Assembly (NCBI GenBank): GCA_964580575.1
Contig: CAZOLJ010000017.1
Location: forward strand, 3,426-67,425
DNA length: 64,000 nt
Direction of reading: 5' to 3'
Origin: CAVPDE01 sp964580575
Lineage (GTDB): Bacteria; Desulfobacterota; DSM-4660; Desulfatiglandales; HGW-15
Under the pieces are notes generated by a model. The model saw nothing but the letters and a program-made list of their open reading frames with translations. It did not search any database and was not told where the DNA came from. Shown piece by piece: positions 1 to 7,963 of the stretch; within the stretch, counting starts at the first letter, position 1, and every line of letters begins with the position of its first letter. The position numbers and the translations under genes are program-made.

Positions 1-1
1 T

Positions 2-679
2 CTGGAGGCTTCAGAGTCAAAACAGTCGCCTGATTCAGCAGGAAAAACAGTAGGCCTGTCGAGAGCGGAGCAGACGCTTGTACAGCAGCTGAGGGACATT
101 GAACTGGACATTGCGAGCGCCAAAGTGGAGATGAGAAAAGTCCAGGGAGAAATGACAGTATATCAGAAGAGAGTGGAGGACACACCGAAGAGGGAACAGG
201 AGCTGTTCTCTATCCAGCGGGACTACGAGAATTTGAAATCGCTGTACGACTCCCTCCTAAAGAGAAAACTGGAGGCCGACATAGCCGTTAGCATGGAGAA
301 AAAGCAGAAGGGTGAACAGTTCAGAGTCATTGATCCTGCTAAGATCCCCACTTACCCGGTGGATCCTGATATCAGAAAAATCTTCCTCATGGTTCTAGCC
401 TTGGGACTTGGGGTGGGGGGAGGGCTGGTCTATCTGGTGGAGATGATGGACACATCGTACCGGAGCCCTGATGAGATACAGAAAGATCTCAAACTTCCCA
501 TCCTGGTGAGCATTCCGTACCGGCACACAGAACAGGAGATCACATGGCGAAAGAGGAAGGAGGTTCTCAAGGCAGCGGGTGTGGCGGCAGGCTTTGTGGT
601 TTCGGTTGTGGCGATCGTGGTCGGTACGAAGGGTTTTGATGCAACGATTCAGTACATGAAGGAACTGGCCGGCCTGTAA
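2..679 (+). CDS. Polysaccharide chain-length determinant (Wzz/GumC type), 3' part
   Basis: The frame is open from base 2, so the N-terminus lies outside the window; about 225 residues remain. A long coiled-coil stretch rich in Glu, Lys and Gln is followed by the GNVR-like segment (RDYENLKSLYDSLLKRK), a proline-rich linker (PAKIPTYPVDPD) and a membrane helix (FLMVLALGLGVGGGLVYLVE). A second hydrophobic helix lies near the C-terminus. This is the standard end of an inner-membrane polysaccharide co-polymerase that sets O-antigen or exopolysaccharide chain length. No tyrosine-kinase domain follows in this gene. Family call is firm; the exact polysaccharide is unknown. Confidence 0.85.
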   Translation: MEASESKQSPDSAGKTVGLSRAEQTLVQQLRDIELDIASAKVEMRKVQGEMTVYQKRVEDTPKREQELFSIQRDYENLKSLYDSLLKRKLEADIAVSMEKKQKGEQFRVIDPAKIPTYPVDPDIRKIFLMVLALGLGVGGGLVYLVEMMDTSYRSPDEIQKDLKLPILVSIPYRHTEQEITWRKRKEVLKAAGVAAGFVVSVVAIVVGTKGFDATIQYMKELAGL

Positions 680-730
680 CCCTAATGATATCACCCCAGA
701 CACAAAAGGAAACAACTGAAGAAAGGACCT

Positions 731-828
731 ATCACGAAAACACGAAGGTACGAAGGCACGAAAGAAGATGGTTTGATAAACCCCCTTGCCCTTTTTCGTG
801 TTTTCCGATTTTCGTGCTTTCGTGGTGA
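731..828. repeat. Imperfect inverted repeat, cacgaaa-rich arms
   Basis: The left arm (731-765, repeats of cacgaaa and cgaaggyac) is complementary to the right arm (791-827, ttcgtg repeats). The arms would form a long imperfect hairpin in the 311-base gap after the chain-length gene. It codes for nothing I recognise and looks like a REP-type intergenic palindrome; it could also end transcription. Confidence 0.6.
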
Positions 829-990
829 ATGGTTTAGGCCCTTAGGGTTTTTAAATTACCCACATGTTGTCAGTACGCATGTTGAGCAGTGAGGTTGAGT
901 TTTGCAAGGAGCTTGAGCATTTCATTTCGCAGGGTGTCGTATGAGGTATCTATTTGGTTGCGGCCAAAGGCCCGCATTGGGCACTTGAGG

Positions 991-1359
991 ATGAAAGCTT
1001 TTGAGTGCAAGAAATGTGGAGAGTGCTGTTACGGCGAAGGCGGCATTCTTCTTCAATCGGAGGAAATCGAAAAGATCGCCGATTTCCTCGGCCTGACCGC
1101 CGAGTCCTTCATCGCTCTCCACGGTGAGGAAAGACATGGCCGGCTCTATATCCGAAGCGCTTCGAGCGGCTACTGCACTTTTTTCGATCAGGATCAGCAG
1201 TGCCTTATCCACCCGGTCAAACCGGGACCGTGCTCGCTGTGGCCCTTTTACCCTGCCCTTGTGAAAGACAGAGCGACGTGGAATCATGCCAAAGAAGCGT
1301 GTCCCGGCATCAATCCTGAGGCTTCTTTTCAGGGTTTTGTGAAGGAATCCAAAGAATGA
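991..1359 (+). CDS. YkgJ family cysteine cluster protein
   Basis: A 122-residue protein with the CxxCxxCC signature at the N-terminus (CKKCGECC), then further cysteines in GYCTFF, QQCLIHPVKPGPCSLWPF and EACPG. This is the zinc/iron-chelating YkgJ (UPF0153) pattern. The frame is open further upstream to 889, but ATG 991 puts the first Cys cluster near residue 6, as usual in the family. The stop codon overlaps the start of comF by four bases, so the two are co-transcribed. The biochemical role of YkgJ proteins is not established. Confidence 0.8.
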   Translation: MKAFECKKCGECCYGEGGILLQSEEIEKIADFLGLTAESFIALHGEERHGRLYIRSASSGYCTFFDQDQQCLIHPVKPGPCSLWPFYPALVKDRATWNHAKEACPGINPEASFQGFVKESKE

Positions 1360-2099
1360 AAGCCCTGAAAAGCCTGATCGATTTGATCTACCCGCCGCGA
1401 TGTCTTGTCTGCCAGGCGTTCCTGCAGGACCAGAATACCCTGCAGGGCGATCAGAACCTTCCCTTTTGCCAGGATTGCTTCAAGGGCTTCACGGAGATCG
1501 AGTCCCCGATTTGTTCCTTGTGCGGAAGGCCCTTTTCTGGCGGGACAGAGCGGGATCGCGTCTGTGAAGATTGCCTCAGGAAGAGGCCCTCTTATGACAT
1601 TGCACGGGCCCCTTATCTTTACGCCGGGGCCTTGATGACGGCGATCCACGAGCTGAAATACGCTCAGAGGACTCACCTGGCCGATTCCCTGGGGTCCCTT
1701 CTTGCCTCCTTTGCACAAACCCGGATCGGAGAACTGAAAGGATCCTTGATCATGCCCGTTCCTCTTCATCCCAGACGCTTGAGAGCCAGGGGCTTCAACC
1801 AGAGTCTCCTTCTTGCAAGGGTCGTGGCATCAAAAACAGACTCTGACTTGGATTTCCTCTCCCTCAGAAGAACGAAGTTCACAAAACCTCAGACCGGGCT
1901 GAGCAGTGAAGAAAGAAAGAAAAATGTGCGAAAAGCCTTTGAAGTCGTGAAACCCCAGGCTGTCAAAGGGAGAACGATTCTGCTGGTGGATGATGTGGCG
2001 ACTACGGGCAGCACGCTGAACGAGTGTGCCAAAGCACTGAAGCGGGCCCGCGCCGACGGAGTCCTTTGTCTGGTCCTGGCCCGAACCTCAACCGCATAA
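1356..2099 (+). CDS. comF: ComF family phosphoribosyltransferase-like protein
   Basis: 247 residues, normal for ComF. Four CxxC pairs (C16/C19, C38/C41, C53/C56, C70/C73) form the N-terminal double zinc finger. The C-terminal half is a type I phosphoribosyltransferase fold with the PRPP loop ILLVDDVATTGST near 208-220. In naturally competent bacteria ComF acts in DNA uptake; in other species the role is unclear. Start ATG overlaps the stop of the YkgJ-type gene, and rfaE2 follows closely. Confidence 0.9.
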   Translation: MKALKSLIDLIYPPRCLVCQAFLQDQNTLQGDQNLPFCQDCFKGFTEIESPICSLCGRPFSGGTERDRVCEDCLRKRPSYDIARAPYLYAGALMTAIHELKYAQRTHLADSLGSLLASFAQTRIGELKGSLIMPVPLHPRRLRARGFNQSLLLARVVASKTDSDLDFLSLRRTKFTKPQTGLSSEERKKNVRKAFEVVKPQAVKGRTILLVDDVATTGSTLNECAKALKRARADGVLCLVLARTSTA

Positions 2100-2145
2100 C
2101 CTTTGCGCCCTCTGCGGTAAGATGCCTTCGAGACAGGTGAAGAAC

Positions 2146-2631
2146 ATGGAAGAATACAGAAAGAAGGTCAAAGACCTCTCGGACCTCGAGAAGGAGATCA
2201 AGGCGCTCAAGGCTCATGGAAAGCACATCGTCTTCACCAACGGCTGCTTCGATCTGCTCCACCCCGGGCACATGCGCTACCTTTATGCCGCCCGGCAGAT
2301 GGGCGACTATCTTGTCGTTGCAGTGAACACGGATCGCTCCGTGAGAATCATCAAGGGCGCGAACAGGCCTATCCAGTCCCAGGACGAAAGGACGGAGCTC
2401 GTAGCCGCTTTGAGCTTTGTGGATGCGGTGGTTCTCTTCGATGAGGACAATCCTCTGAAGGTGATCAAGCAATTGGTTCCGAATGTTCTCGTCAAAGGAG
2501 GAGATTGGACCGAGGACAAGATCATCGGAGCGGAGGTGGTCAAGAAGGCGGGCGGAGTGGTCAAGAGCCTTCCTTTCGTGGCAGGCTACTCGACGAGCGC
2601 CATTATCGAAAGAATAAGGGATAAACGTTAA
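2146..2631 (+). CDS. rfaE2: D-glycero-beta-D-manno-heptose 1-phosphate adenylyltransferase
   Basis: Transfers AMP to heptose 1-phosphate in the ADP-heptose branch of LPS core synthesis. The cytidylyltransferase-like motif GCFDLLHPGH lies at 33-42 and the conserved NTDRSV and GGDW segments follow; the end (GYSTSAIIERI) is typical. It is the stand-alone C-terminal half of HldE, so a separate kinase must be encoded elsewhere. ATG 2146 is preferred over ATG 2122 because AGGTGA sits six bases upstream; both are in frame. With the chain-length gene it indicates a Gram-negative envelope. Confidence 0.9.
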   Translation: MEEYRKKVKDLSDLEKEIKALKAHGKHIVFTNGCFDLLHPGHMRYLYAARQMGDYLVVAVNTDRSVRIIKGANRPIQSQDERTELVAALSFVDAVVLFDEDNPLKVIKQLVPNVLVKGGDWTEDKIIGAEVVKKAGGVVKSLPFVAGYSTSAIIERIRDKR

Positions 2632-2677
2632 TAAGGGGTTGTCAGCCGTCGGCGGTCAGGGTGCGAGGATTCCAGAT

Positions 2678-3913
2678 ATGTTTGATGTTACAGCAGTTCG
2701 TAAGCAGTTCCCCTCCTTGTCACAAACTCAAAATGGGAAACCGGTCGTTTACTTTGACAACCCGGGCGGCACCCAGGTGCCGCAGACGGTCATCGACGCC
2801 ATGGTCCACTACCTCCAGCAAGACAATGCGAACCATGGCGGCGCCTTCCCAACCAGTCGCCGCAGCGACGCTATGCTGGAGGAGGCTCATCAGGCCATAG
2901 CCGACATGCTCGGCGCCGCTTCCCGTAACGAAGTCGCCTTCGGCCCCAACATGACGACTCTGACTATGGGCTTGAGCCGTGCCCTGGCCCAATGGATAAA
3001 GCCGGGCGACGAAGTGATCGTCACCCGTCTGGATCATGACGCCAACATCAGTCCATGGATGCTTCTTGCCCGTGACACGGGTGCCACCCTTCGTTGGGTG
3101 GATTTTCGCCACGAAGACTGTTCCCTCAACCTGGACGACATGGAAAGGCAGCTCTCTAAAAAAACCAAGATCGTCGCATGCGGCCTGGCCTCCAATGCCG
3201 TGGGAACGATCAATGACGTGGAGATGATTTCAAAAATGGCCCATGCCTTCGGCGCTCTTCTTTTTGTGGACGCTGTTCAGTATGCACCCCACGGCCCCAT
3301 AGACGTTCAGGGCCTGGACTGTGACTTTCTGGTCTGTTCCGCTTACAAGTTCTTCGGTCCTCACGAAGGTGTTCTCTACGGCAAGTACGATCTTCTCGAC
3401 CGTTTGCCGGCCTACAAGGTGAGGCCTGCCGACAATCGGCCGCCCCACAAATTCGAGACAGGCACACAGAACCACGAAGGCATTGCCGGAACTCTTGCAG
3501 CCGTGGAATACCTTGTTTCCCTTTCCGGAGACAGGGGAACGCGTCGGGAGCGAATCCTCTCGAGCCTGAAACTGATCCAGGACTATGAGCGCGGTCTTGT
3601 GACCCATTTGATCAACGGTCTCCAGCGGATCAAGGGGCTCCGGATCTACGGCATCACCGATCCGGGTCGCTTTGACCAGCGCGTGCCTACTGTGGCTTTT
3701 CGTATCGAGGGCTTTGCCCCGCGCCGGATCGCCGACGCCCTTGGAGAACGCGGAATCTTTGTTTGGGACGGCAACTACTACGCTCTTGCCGTGACGGAAC
3801 GGCTGGATGTGGAAGACAAGGGCGGCATGATCCGCGTGGGCCTGGTGCATTACAACACGATTGAAGAAGGGGATCGACTGCTAGAAGAACTGCATCGACT
3901 CACAAAATCTTGA
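2678..3913 (+). CDS. Cysteine desulfurase-like aminotransferase class V protein
   Basis: 411 residues of fold-type I PLP enzyme. The N-terminal YFDNPGGTQVP, the PLP-contacting DAVQYAPHG (Asp198) and the Schiff-base segment SAYKFFGPHEG (Lys224) are present. The sequence matches the cysteine-desulfurase-like subfamily better than IscS or SufS. True desulfurases carry an active-site Cys loop near residues 325-365; the corresponding region here has none that I can place, so persulfide formation is doubtful. No Fe-S assembly genes adjoin it. A TTG start at 2639 is possible, but ATG 2678 fits family N-termini. Confidence 0.8.
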   Translation: MFDVTAVRKQFPSLSQTQNGKPVVYFDNPGGTQVPQTVIDAMVHYLQQDNANHGGAFPTSRRSDAMLEEAHQAIADMLGAASRNEVAFGPNMTTLTMGLSRALAQWIKPGDEVIVTRLDHDANISPWMLLARDTGATLRWVDFRHEDCSLNLDDMERQLSKKTKIVACGLASNAVGTINDVEMISKMAHAFGALLFVDAVQYAPHGPIDVQGLDCDFLVCSAYKFFGPHEGVLYGKYDLLDRLPAYKVRPADNRPPHKFETGTQNHEGIAGTLAAVEYLVSLSGDRGTRRERILSSLKLIQDYERGLVTHLINGLQRIKGLRIYGITDPGRFDQRVPTVAFRIEGFAPRRIADALGERGIFVWDGNYYALAVTERLDVEDKGGMIRVGLVHYNTIEEGDRLLEELHRLTKS

Positions 3914-3929
3914 AGCGCGAAGGCCCGGT

Positions 3930-4070
3930 CTAAGGAATGAGGGTAACTCCCTGTTCTTTAAAGTGTGGATCAAAGCCGAACACTGCTCTAATTCCCAAAT
4001 TCCGCATGACCTCGAAACTCACGCAGTCCACGAGGCTTAGCCCTCGGCTGTCCGCTGCGAGCAACGCGGA
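3930..4070 (-). pseudogene. Remnant of a PIN-domain (VapC-like) toxin, C-terminal end only
   Basis: Reading leftward, the frame ends in SLVDCVSFEVMRNLGIRAV then FGFDPHFKEQGV, which is the C-terminal third of a PIN-domain ribonuclease: the Asp in SLVDC and the Asp of FGFDPHF are the family's last acidic positions. The N-terminal half with the first catalytic Asp is missing, and no start codon with a ribosome site precedes it. It is a decayed fragment squeezed between convergent neighbours. Confidence 0.6.
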
Positions 4071-4116
4071 GACACCCGAGCGATGCTGCTCAGGAGGGAC
4101 GGAATTGTTATGGTCG

Positions 4117-5088
4117 CTAATCGTGCCAGTAGAGGGGGCCGTATTCACTCATGGCCTGCTTGACACGCTTGACATACTCCTGGGTTTGCCTGATGGGAGG
4201 GACCTGATACCCTGCTTCAACGACTTTTGTCGGTCCTGCGTTGTACGCTGCGAGAGAAAGGTCCAGGTTCTGATCGAAGCGCCGAAGAAGCGATTTCATG
4301 ACCGTCAGGCCGATTCGAATATTCACGTCCGGATCGAACAGTCTCTCCGCCGTCACTTCATATTCTTCCCATGCCACATGCGGCATGACCTGAAGCACCC
4401 CGATGGCTCCTTTTGGTGAAACGGCCTTGTGGTCGAATTTGGATTCAACTTTGGCCATGCTGAGCGCAAGCCGCGGTGCAACACCTAGCTCACGCGCGAT
4501 CTTCCTGAGCCGCCTTTCGATCAGTGCCCGGTTCGCCGCCTCCAGATCTTGTAACGCATCACTGCCTCCCTGCCCGTCCGAGGGTGAACCGCCTATTCCA
4601 TAAAGGACCCTCGGATTGTAAAGCACCGCTAGGCTGCCCAGCTCGCGGTCAAGAGACTCCAGGATTGCGTGCATCTCGCGGACCAGGGAGCGGTAGCTCT
4701 CACGCGCCGGCCGCGGGGACTGGGACCCATCGGTTGGTGCGGAGGGAATGAGCGCATGGACACCGTCATAGGCTTCCTGGAGCTTTTCCCCGATTTCTCC
4801 TTTCCCGTCATACTCCGGCAAGCCCCCAAGATCGTGAGCGACCTGAATGATTTCTTCCGTCATGCGCCGGAGGGTCTCTTTTTGTTCCGCATTTTCCTTC
4901 CCGAGGCGCTCGAACTCACGCCACGGCCCTCTCACGGTCCGATAATCTGCCACAATGTAGGATACGATGCCGAACCACAAAACGACACAGCAGATCCCGA
5001 AGACCATGAGGGGCTTTGGAATGGCCAGCCTCTTCAGAGTCCCTGCTCCGCCGGGCATCAATAAAATTTGAAGCTTTTTTGCCGTCAC
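4117..5088 (-). CDS. Membrane-anchored lytic transglycosylase (SLT domain)
   Basis: Cleaves peptidoglycan glycan strands. The start is taken as GTG 5088, since TAKKLQILLMPGG matches the N-termini of related envelope proteins, and the longer frame upstream only translates repeat DNA. One membrane helix (about 26-49) is followed by a helical, Gln/Glu-rich region and the Slt70-type domain: catalytic Glu215 in AKVESKF, then GAIGVLQVMP, and the AAYNAGP motif. 323 residues in all. It is convergent with the desulfurase-like gene and stands alone. Confidence 0.85.
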   Translation of the reverse strand: MTAKKLQILLMPGGAGTLKRLAIPKPLMVFGICCVVLWFGIVSYIVADYRTVRGPWREFERLGKENAEQKETLRRMTEEIIQVAHDLGGLPEYDGKGEIGEKLQEAYDGVHALIPSAPTDGSQSPRPARESYRSLVREMHAILESLDRELGSLAVLYNPRVLYGIGGSPSDGQGGSDALQDLEAANRALIERRLRKIARELGVAPRLALSMAKVESKFDHKAVSPKGAIGVLQVMPHVAWEEYEVTAERLFDPDVNIRIGLTVMKSLLRRFDQNLDLSLAAYNAGPTKVVEAGYQVPPIRQTQEYVKRVKQAMSEYGPLYWHD

Positions 5089-5639
5089 CGCACACTCTCT
5101 CGTGCCATTTCGGGATGCAGGTGTTTGGCCGCACCCAAATTCGAATCTCGAAATTCGAAACAAATTCAAAATTCCAATGCTCCAATGTTCAAAACAAAAA
5201 CCCAGTGGCACACGGTTTTGGTCATTCGAATTTGGATCATTGGATATTGTTTCGGATTTCGAGCTTCGGATTTCGGATTTTCACCTTCCCCGCAAGAAAT
5301 CCAGAAATCACAGCTAACGCTCTCATGCCCTTTAGCAGCAAAATCTCTGCCACGCCCATCCACCCGTTCAGCTCGCAGGAAATTCGAAGCCGAGATGAAA
5401 CCAGGCGGAGGCCGTGTCTCCGAAATAGATTCGCAATTAGAGTCGCCCGATGAAATAGGCGAAACGGTATACTAGAACTTCACGGGGAAGTATTACTACG
5501 CTGAGGGTAGTATTTATGACATGTTTCGGTGAGGAAATCAAGCCCTTTTTTCAAAAACTTTCTTGATCAGAAATCTCCAATGCTTTCAAAGTGGAGCCCC
5601 AAGGGCAGGAGACCGTGGCTTCCTGCGAAGGCGGGTTAT
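5089..5639. other. Gene-free interval with repeat DNA
   Basis: This 551-base stretch separates the transglycosylase from the IscU-like gene. It contains the palindromic element at 5137-5283. The rest holds only short overlapping frames that resemble no protein I know. A small AT-richer patch at 5485-5530 includes an imperfect inverted repeat (tactacgctgagggtagta), which could be a promoter or operator for the leftward transglycosylase gene, though I cannot assign it. Confidence 0.5.
5137..5283. repeat. Long imperfect palindrome, attcgaaat-rich
   Basis: The left half (aattcgaatctcgaaattcg through ccaatgctccaatgttc) is roughly complementary to the right half (attcgaatttggatcattgg through tttcgagcttcggatttcgg). 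The centre carries ttcaaaacaaaaacccag and ggttttggtca. Palindromes of this composition are common between genes in uncultured Deltaproteobacteria. No coding capacity. Confidence 0.6.
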
Positions 5640-6122
5640 TTAAGCGTGTCCCCGTTTTGTTTTCTTCTCATCGCGTTCTTTCTGTTTACAGATGAAATCT
5701 CGAAGAGCCGCGTGGAGCGTCTCGGCGGCAAGGGTGGCGACGGGCTCTTCTTCTCTTGGAAGGCCGCCCAAGCGTTCGAGGATGCTTTGGTCCGTGATCT
5801 GCAGGATCTCTTCCGGGCTTTTGTGTAAAGCCATCTCCGCGGCATAGGAGCCGCAGACTGCGCCGGCCCCGCACCCTGCGGTTCGGAAGGAGGCGTGGCT
5901 CACGCGCTCACCGTCAAACTGCAAAAACAATTCCACCGAGTCCCCGCAGCTGCTTCTCAGGCACGCATAACCATCGGGGTTGGCCAGGGTTCCTTCGTAG
6001 AGCGGGTTCCTCCATCGATCGAACGCTTTTTCCCCATAGGCTCGTTTTGTTTCTTCAAGAATGTCTTTCTTGAGTTCTTCGATGAAGCCGCGGAGGTTGG
6101 TGGGGGCTGTCGTGTCTGACAC
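5640..6122 (-). CDS. IscU/NifU-N-like iron-sulfur scaffold, degenerate ligand set
   Basis: 160 residues. The GTG start at 6122 is fixed by AAGGAGATCAAC directly upstream. The fold is NifU-N/IscU: CGDS carries the first Cys and Asp ligands and TAGCGAGAVCGS the second Cys. In canonical IscU the last ligands are a His-Cys pair; aligned on LAAETLHAALRDF that pair is Pro-Val here. The protein therefore keeps two Cys and the Asp but lacks the last pair and may not hold a [2Fe-2S] cluster in the usual way. It is the last gene of the MoxR/TraB-like operon, with the previous stop inside its ribosome site. Confidence 0.75.
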   Translation of the reverse strand: MSDTTAPTNLRGFIEELKKDILEETKRAYGEKAFDRWRNPLYEGTLANPDGYACLRSSCGDSVELFLQFDGERVSHASFRTAGCGAGAVCGSYAAEMALHKSPEEILQITDQSILERLGGLPREEEPVATLAAETLHAALRDFICKQKERDEKKTKRGHA

Positions 6123-6133
6123 GTTGATCTCCT

Positions 6134-7963
6134 TCAGTGGATGTACTGCCTGGCATACTTGCGCACGTAGTGACCCTCGAGAACGTGGAACTGCCGGATC
6201 CTCTTGAGCGTAACCGGAGAAAAGCTCCCGATGGGCGTGTAAATGATCTTCTTTCCCTGCCGGGCCGCGAGGCTCTGACACCGGCCCGAGGGCGGCGTCG
6301 CAGCGACGTAGACCACATGCTTCTCAAGGCTGTAATCAAGGGCAGCCATGAGAAGCCTTTCCGGCTTGTTTCTCGCCACGTCGAAATAGGAATCCTTCCA
6401 GATGTCGTAGACCCTCAAAGGGGGATAGGTCAGCATAAACCCTCCGTGCTGGCACCTTGAAATCCCCGGGCCGTCCATCACCTCCCCCGCAGGCGTGCTG
6501 TAAAAGGCCATGTCCGATTCCTGCTCGTGCTCGCCAAGCCAGGTGACTTTCCACGGGTAATTCTCCTTGCCCACCTTGTCCGGGGAATCCGGATCGAAGA
6601 TCACGACGACCGATCCGACCTTCCCGCGGAAAGGCGTTCCCTCTTTGACATAGACCTCTCCCTTGAGCCAGTTCCGGATGGTCTCCCGGATGTCAATGCC
6701 TTCCATCATGGAGCTCACAAAGGGAACAATCCGTGAATGCTCTTCGGTCTTAATCCTGAGAGCCTTCTCCTGCAGATAGCGGCCGTATCCCTCGATCACC
6801 ACATCTTCCGGCGGATAGGAGCAGATGAAGAACTTGTCGAAAGTCTTTTCCCATTCTCCGGGCTTTTTCTCGCGGATCTTCTTTTTCACCGGCACAGAAA
6901 CAAGACGCCTCCGAAAAGTCTTGAGCCTTCTGTGAAAACGTATCCTCTTCTGATCCAGAAAGAGCTCCTCCCCGCTCAGCCGGATGACCGGCAGCTCGGG
7001 TTTCTCAGTCTGCCACGGGTACTCGCTTCCCCTCTCCCACAGCTCATAGGCAAAGTTGTCGTCTGCGGCTCCCCGAGCGGCAACAACGAGCTGATAGAAG
7101 TTAGGCACGAGAGCCCCTGTGATGAAAGCGTAGTTCCTCGCGAACTTGTGAAGCACCTTGACCTGGCTGTGGGTCAACTCTTCCTTGCTGTTCTTCCAGT
7201 GGCTGCGTCGGGCTTCCTCGATGAGCTGATGGTGAATCCTCATCCGATCCGGCTCCTCCCCGCCTCCCTCGGCCCTGAAGCGTTCGTAATGGGCGATCAG
7301 GAAAGGCATTTCCTCCAGCACTTCGCGGATCGATTCCTCGTGAAGGTGCGCAAGGCCCGCTCCTTCGCGATGCCTTCGGCCGATCACCTCGGTCTGAAGC
7401 CGCTCCAGCATCCGCAGAAGACCGGGCAGGTGGTACAGCCCGCAAACAAAGAGAATCCTGCCCCCGGTCTCGCTGAGTTTCTGAAGATGATAGGCCATGG
7501 TTTTCTCGCGGAGCGTGTCCTGGGGCGGGATCATCTCCTCCTGGATCGTCTCAAGGTAGGCTTTGCAGTAAAGGAAGTGACCGATTCTTCGAACCGCATA
7601 GGCATCGGGCATGGGCGAGCGGTCGATCGGGTATCCCTCCGTGTCCCGGTCAACGAAGTGGATCTCCAATTTCTTTTCGGCGGCAAGCCTCAGGGCCTCC
7701 ACCTGCCCATCGGTAGGCTCAAGGAGCAGATAAACAAGCGCTCCATCGGTCTCCTGGTAGTAGACAGCAGAAAGAAGAGGAAGTCTTGCGATCCCTTTCA
7801 GGATCAAGTCTCCCAGGGTCGCCGGGTACTCCACTGCCACGCAGTCGGGCTTGAACTCCTCGAACTGGCGCCTCACTTCCAGCGCGAATTCCATCCGGTT
7901 GTGAAGAATGGGAAGGATCCGGATGTTTTTCCACTCGATTCTATTCTTCTTCGTCGTCTTCAT
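6134..7963 (-). CDS. Large TraB/Tiki-superfamily-like protein, function unknown
   Basis: 609 residues from ATG 7963, overlapping the MoxR gene by 23 bases. The first 200 residues look like the TraB/Tiki/EreA-type fold: ILPILHNRMEFA (His21, Arg23, Glu25), then FKPDCVAVEYPATL (Glu45) and VDRDTEGYP. Proteins with this start (DUF5682-like) are known to pair with MoxR ATPases. The middle is charged and helical; the last 200 residues contain VVIFDPDSPDKVGKENYP and GISRCQHGGFMLTYPPL, which I do not recognise. No signal peptide or membrane helix. The usual VWA partner is absent. Confidence 0.55.
   Translation of the reverse strand: MKTTKKNRIEWKNIRILPILHNRMEFALEVRRQFEEFKPDCVAVEYPATLGDLILKGIARLPLLSAVYYQETDGALVYLLLEPTDGQVEALRLAAEKKLEIHFVDRDTEGYPIDRSPMPDAYAVRRIGHFLYCKAYLETIQEEMIPPQDTLREKTMAYHLQKLSETGGRILFVCGLYHLPGLLRMLERLQTEVIGRRHREGAGLAHLHEESIREVLEEMPFLIAHYERFRAEGGGEEPDRMRIHHQLIEEARRSHWKNSKEELTHSQVKVLHKFARNYAFITGALVPNFYQLVVAARGAADDNFAYELWERGSEYPWQTEKPELPVIRLSGEELFLDQKRIRFHRRLKTFRRRLVSVPVKKKIREKKPGEWEKTFDKFFICSYPPEDVVIEGYGRYLQEKALRIKTEEHSRIVPFVSSMMEGIDIRETIRNWLKGEVYVKEGTPFRGKVGSVVVIFDPDSPDKVGKENYPWKVTWLGEHEQESDMAFYSTPAGEVMDGPGISRCQHGGFMLTYPPLRVYDIWKDSYFDVARNKPERLLMAALDYSLEKHVVYVAATPPSGRCQSLAARQGKKIIYTPIGSFSPVTLKRIRQFHVLEGHYVRKYARQYIH

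Noticed and set aside
5068..5475. 135-codon plus-strand frame and its overlapping partners
   Set aside because: They translate the palindromic repeat at 5137-5283, and their sequences mirror each other in opposite strands.
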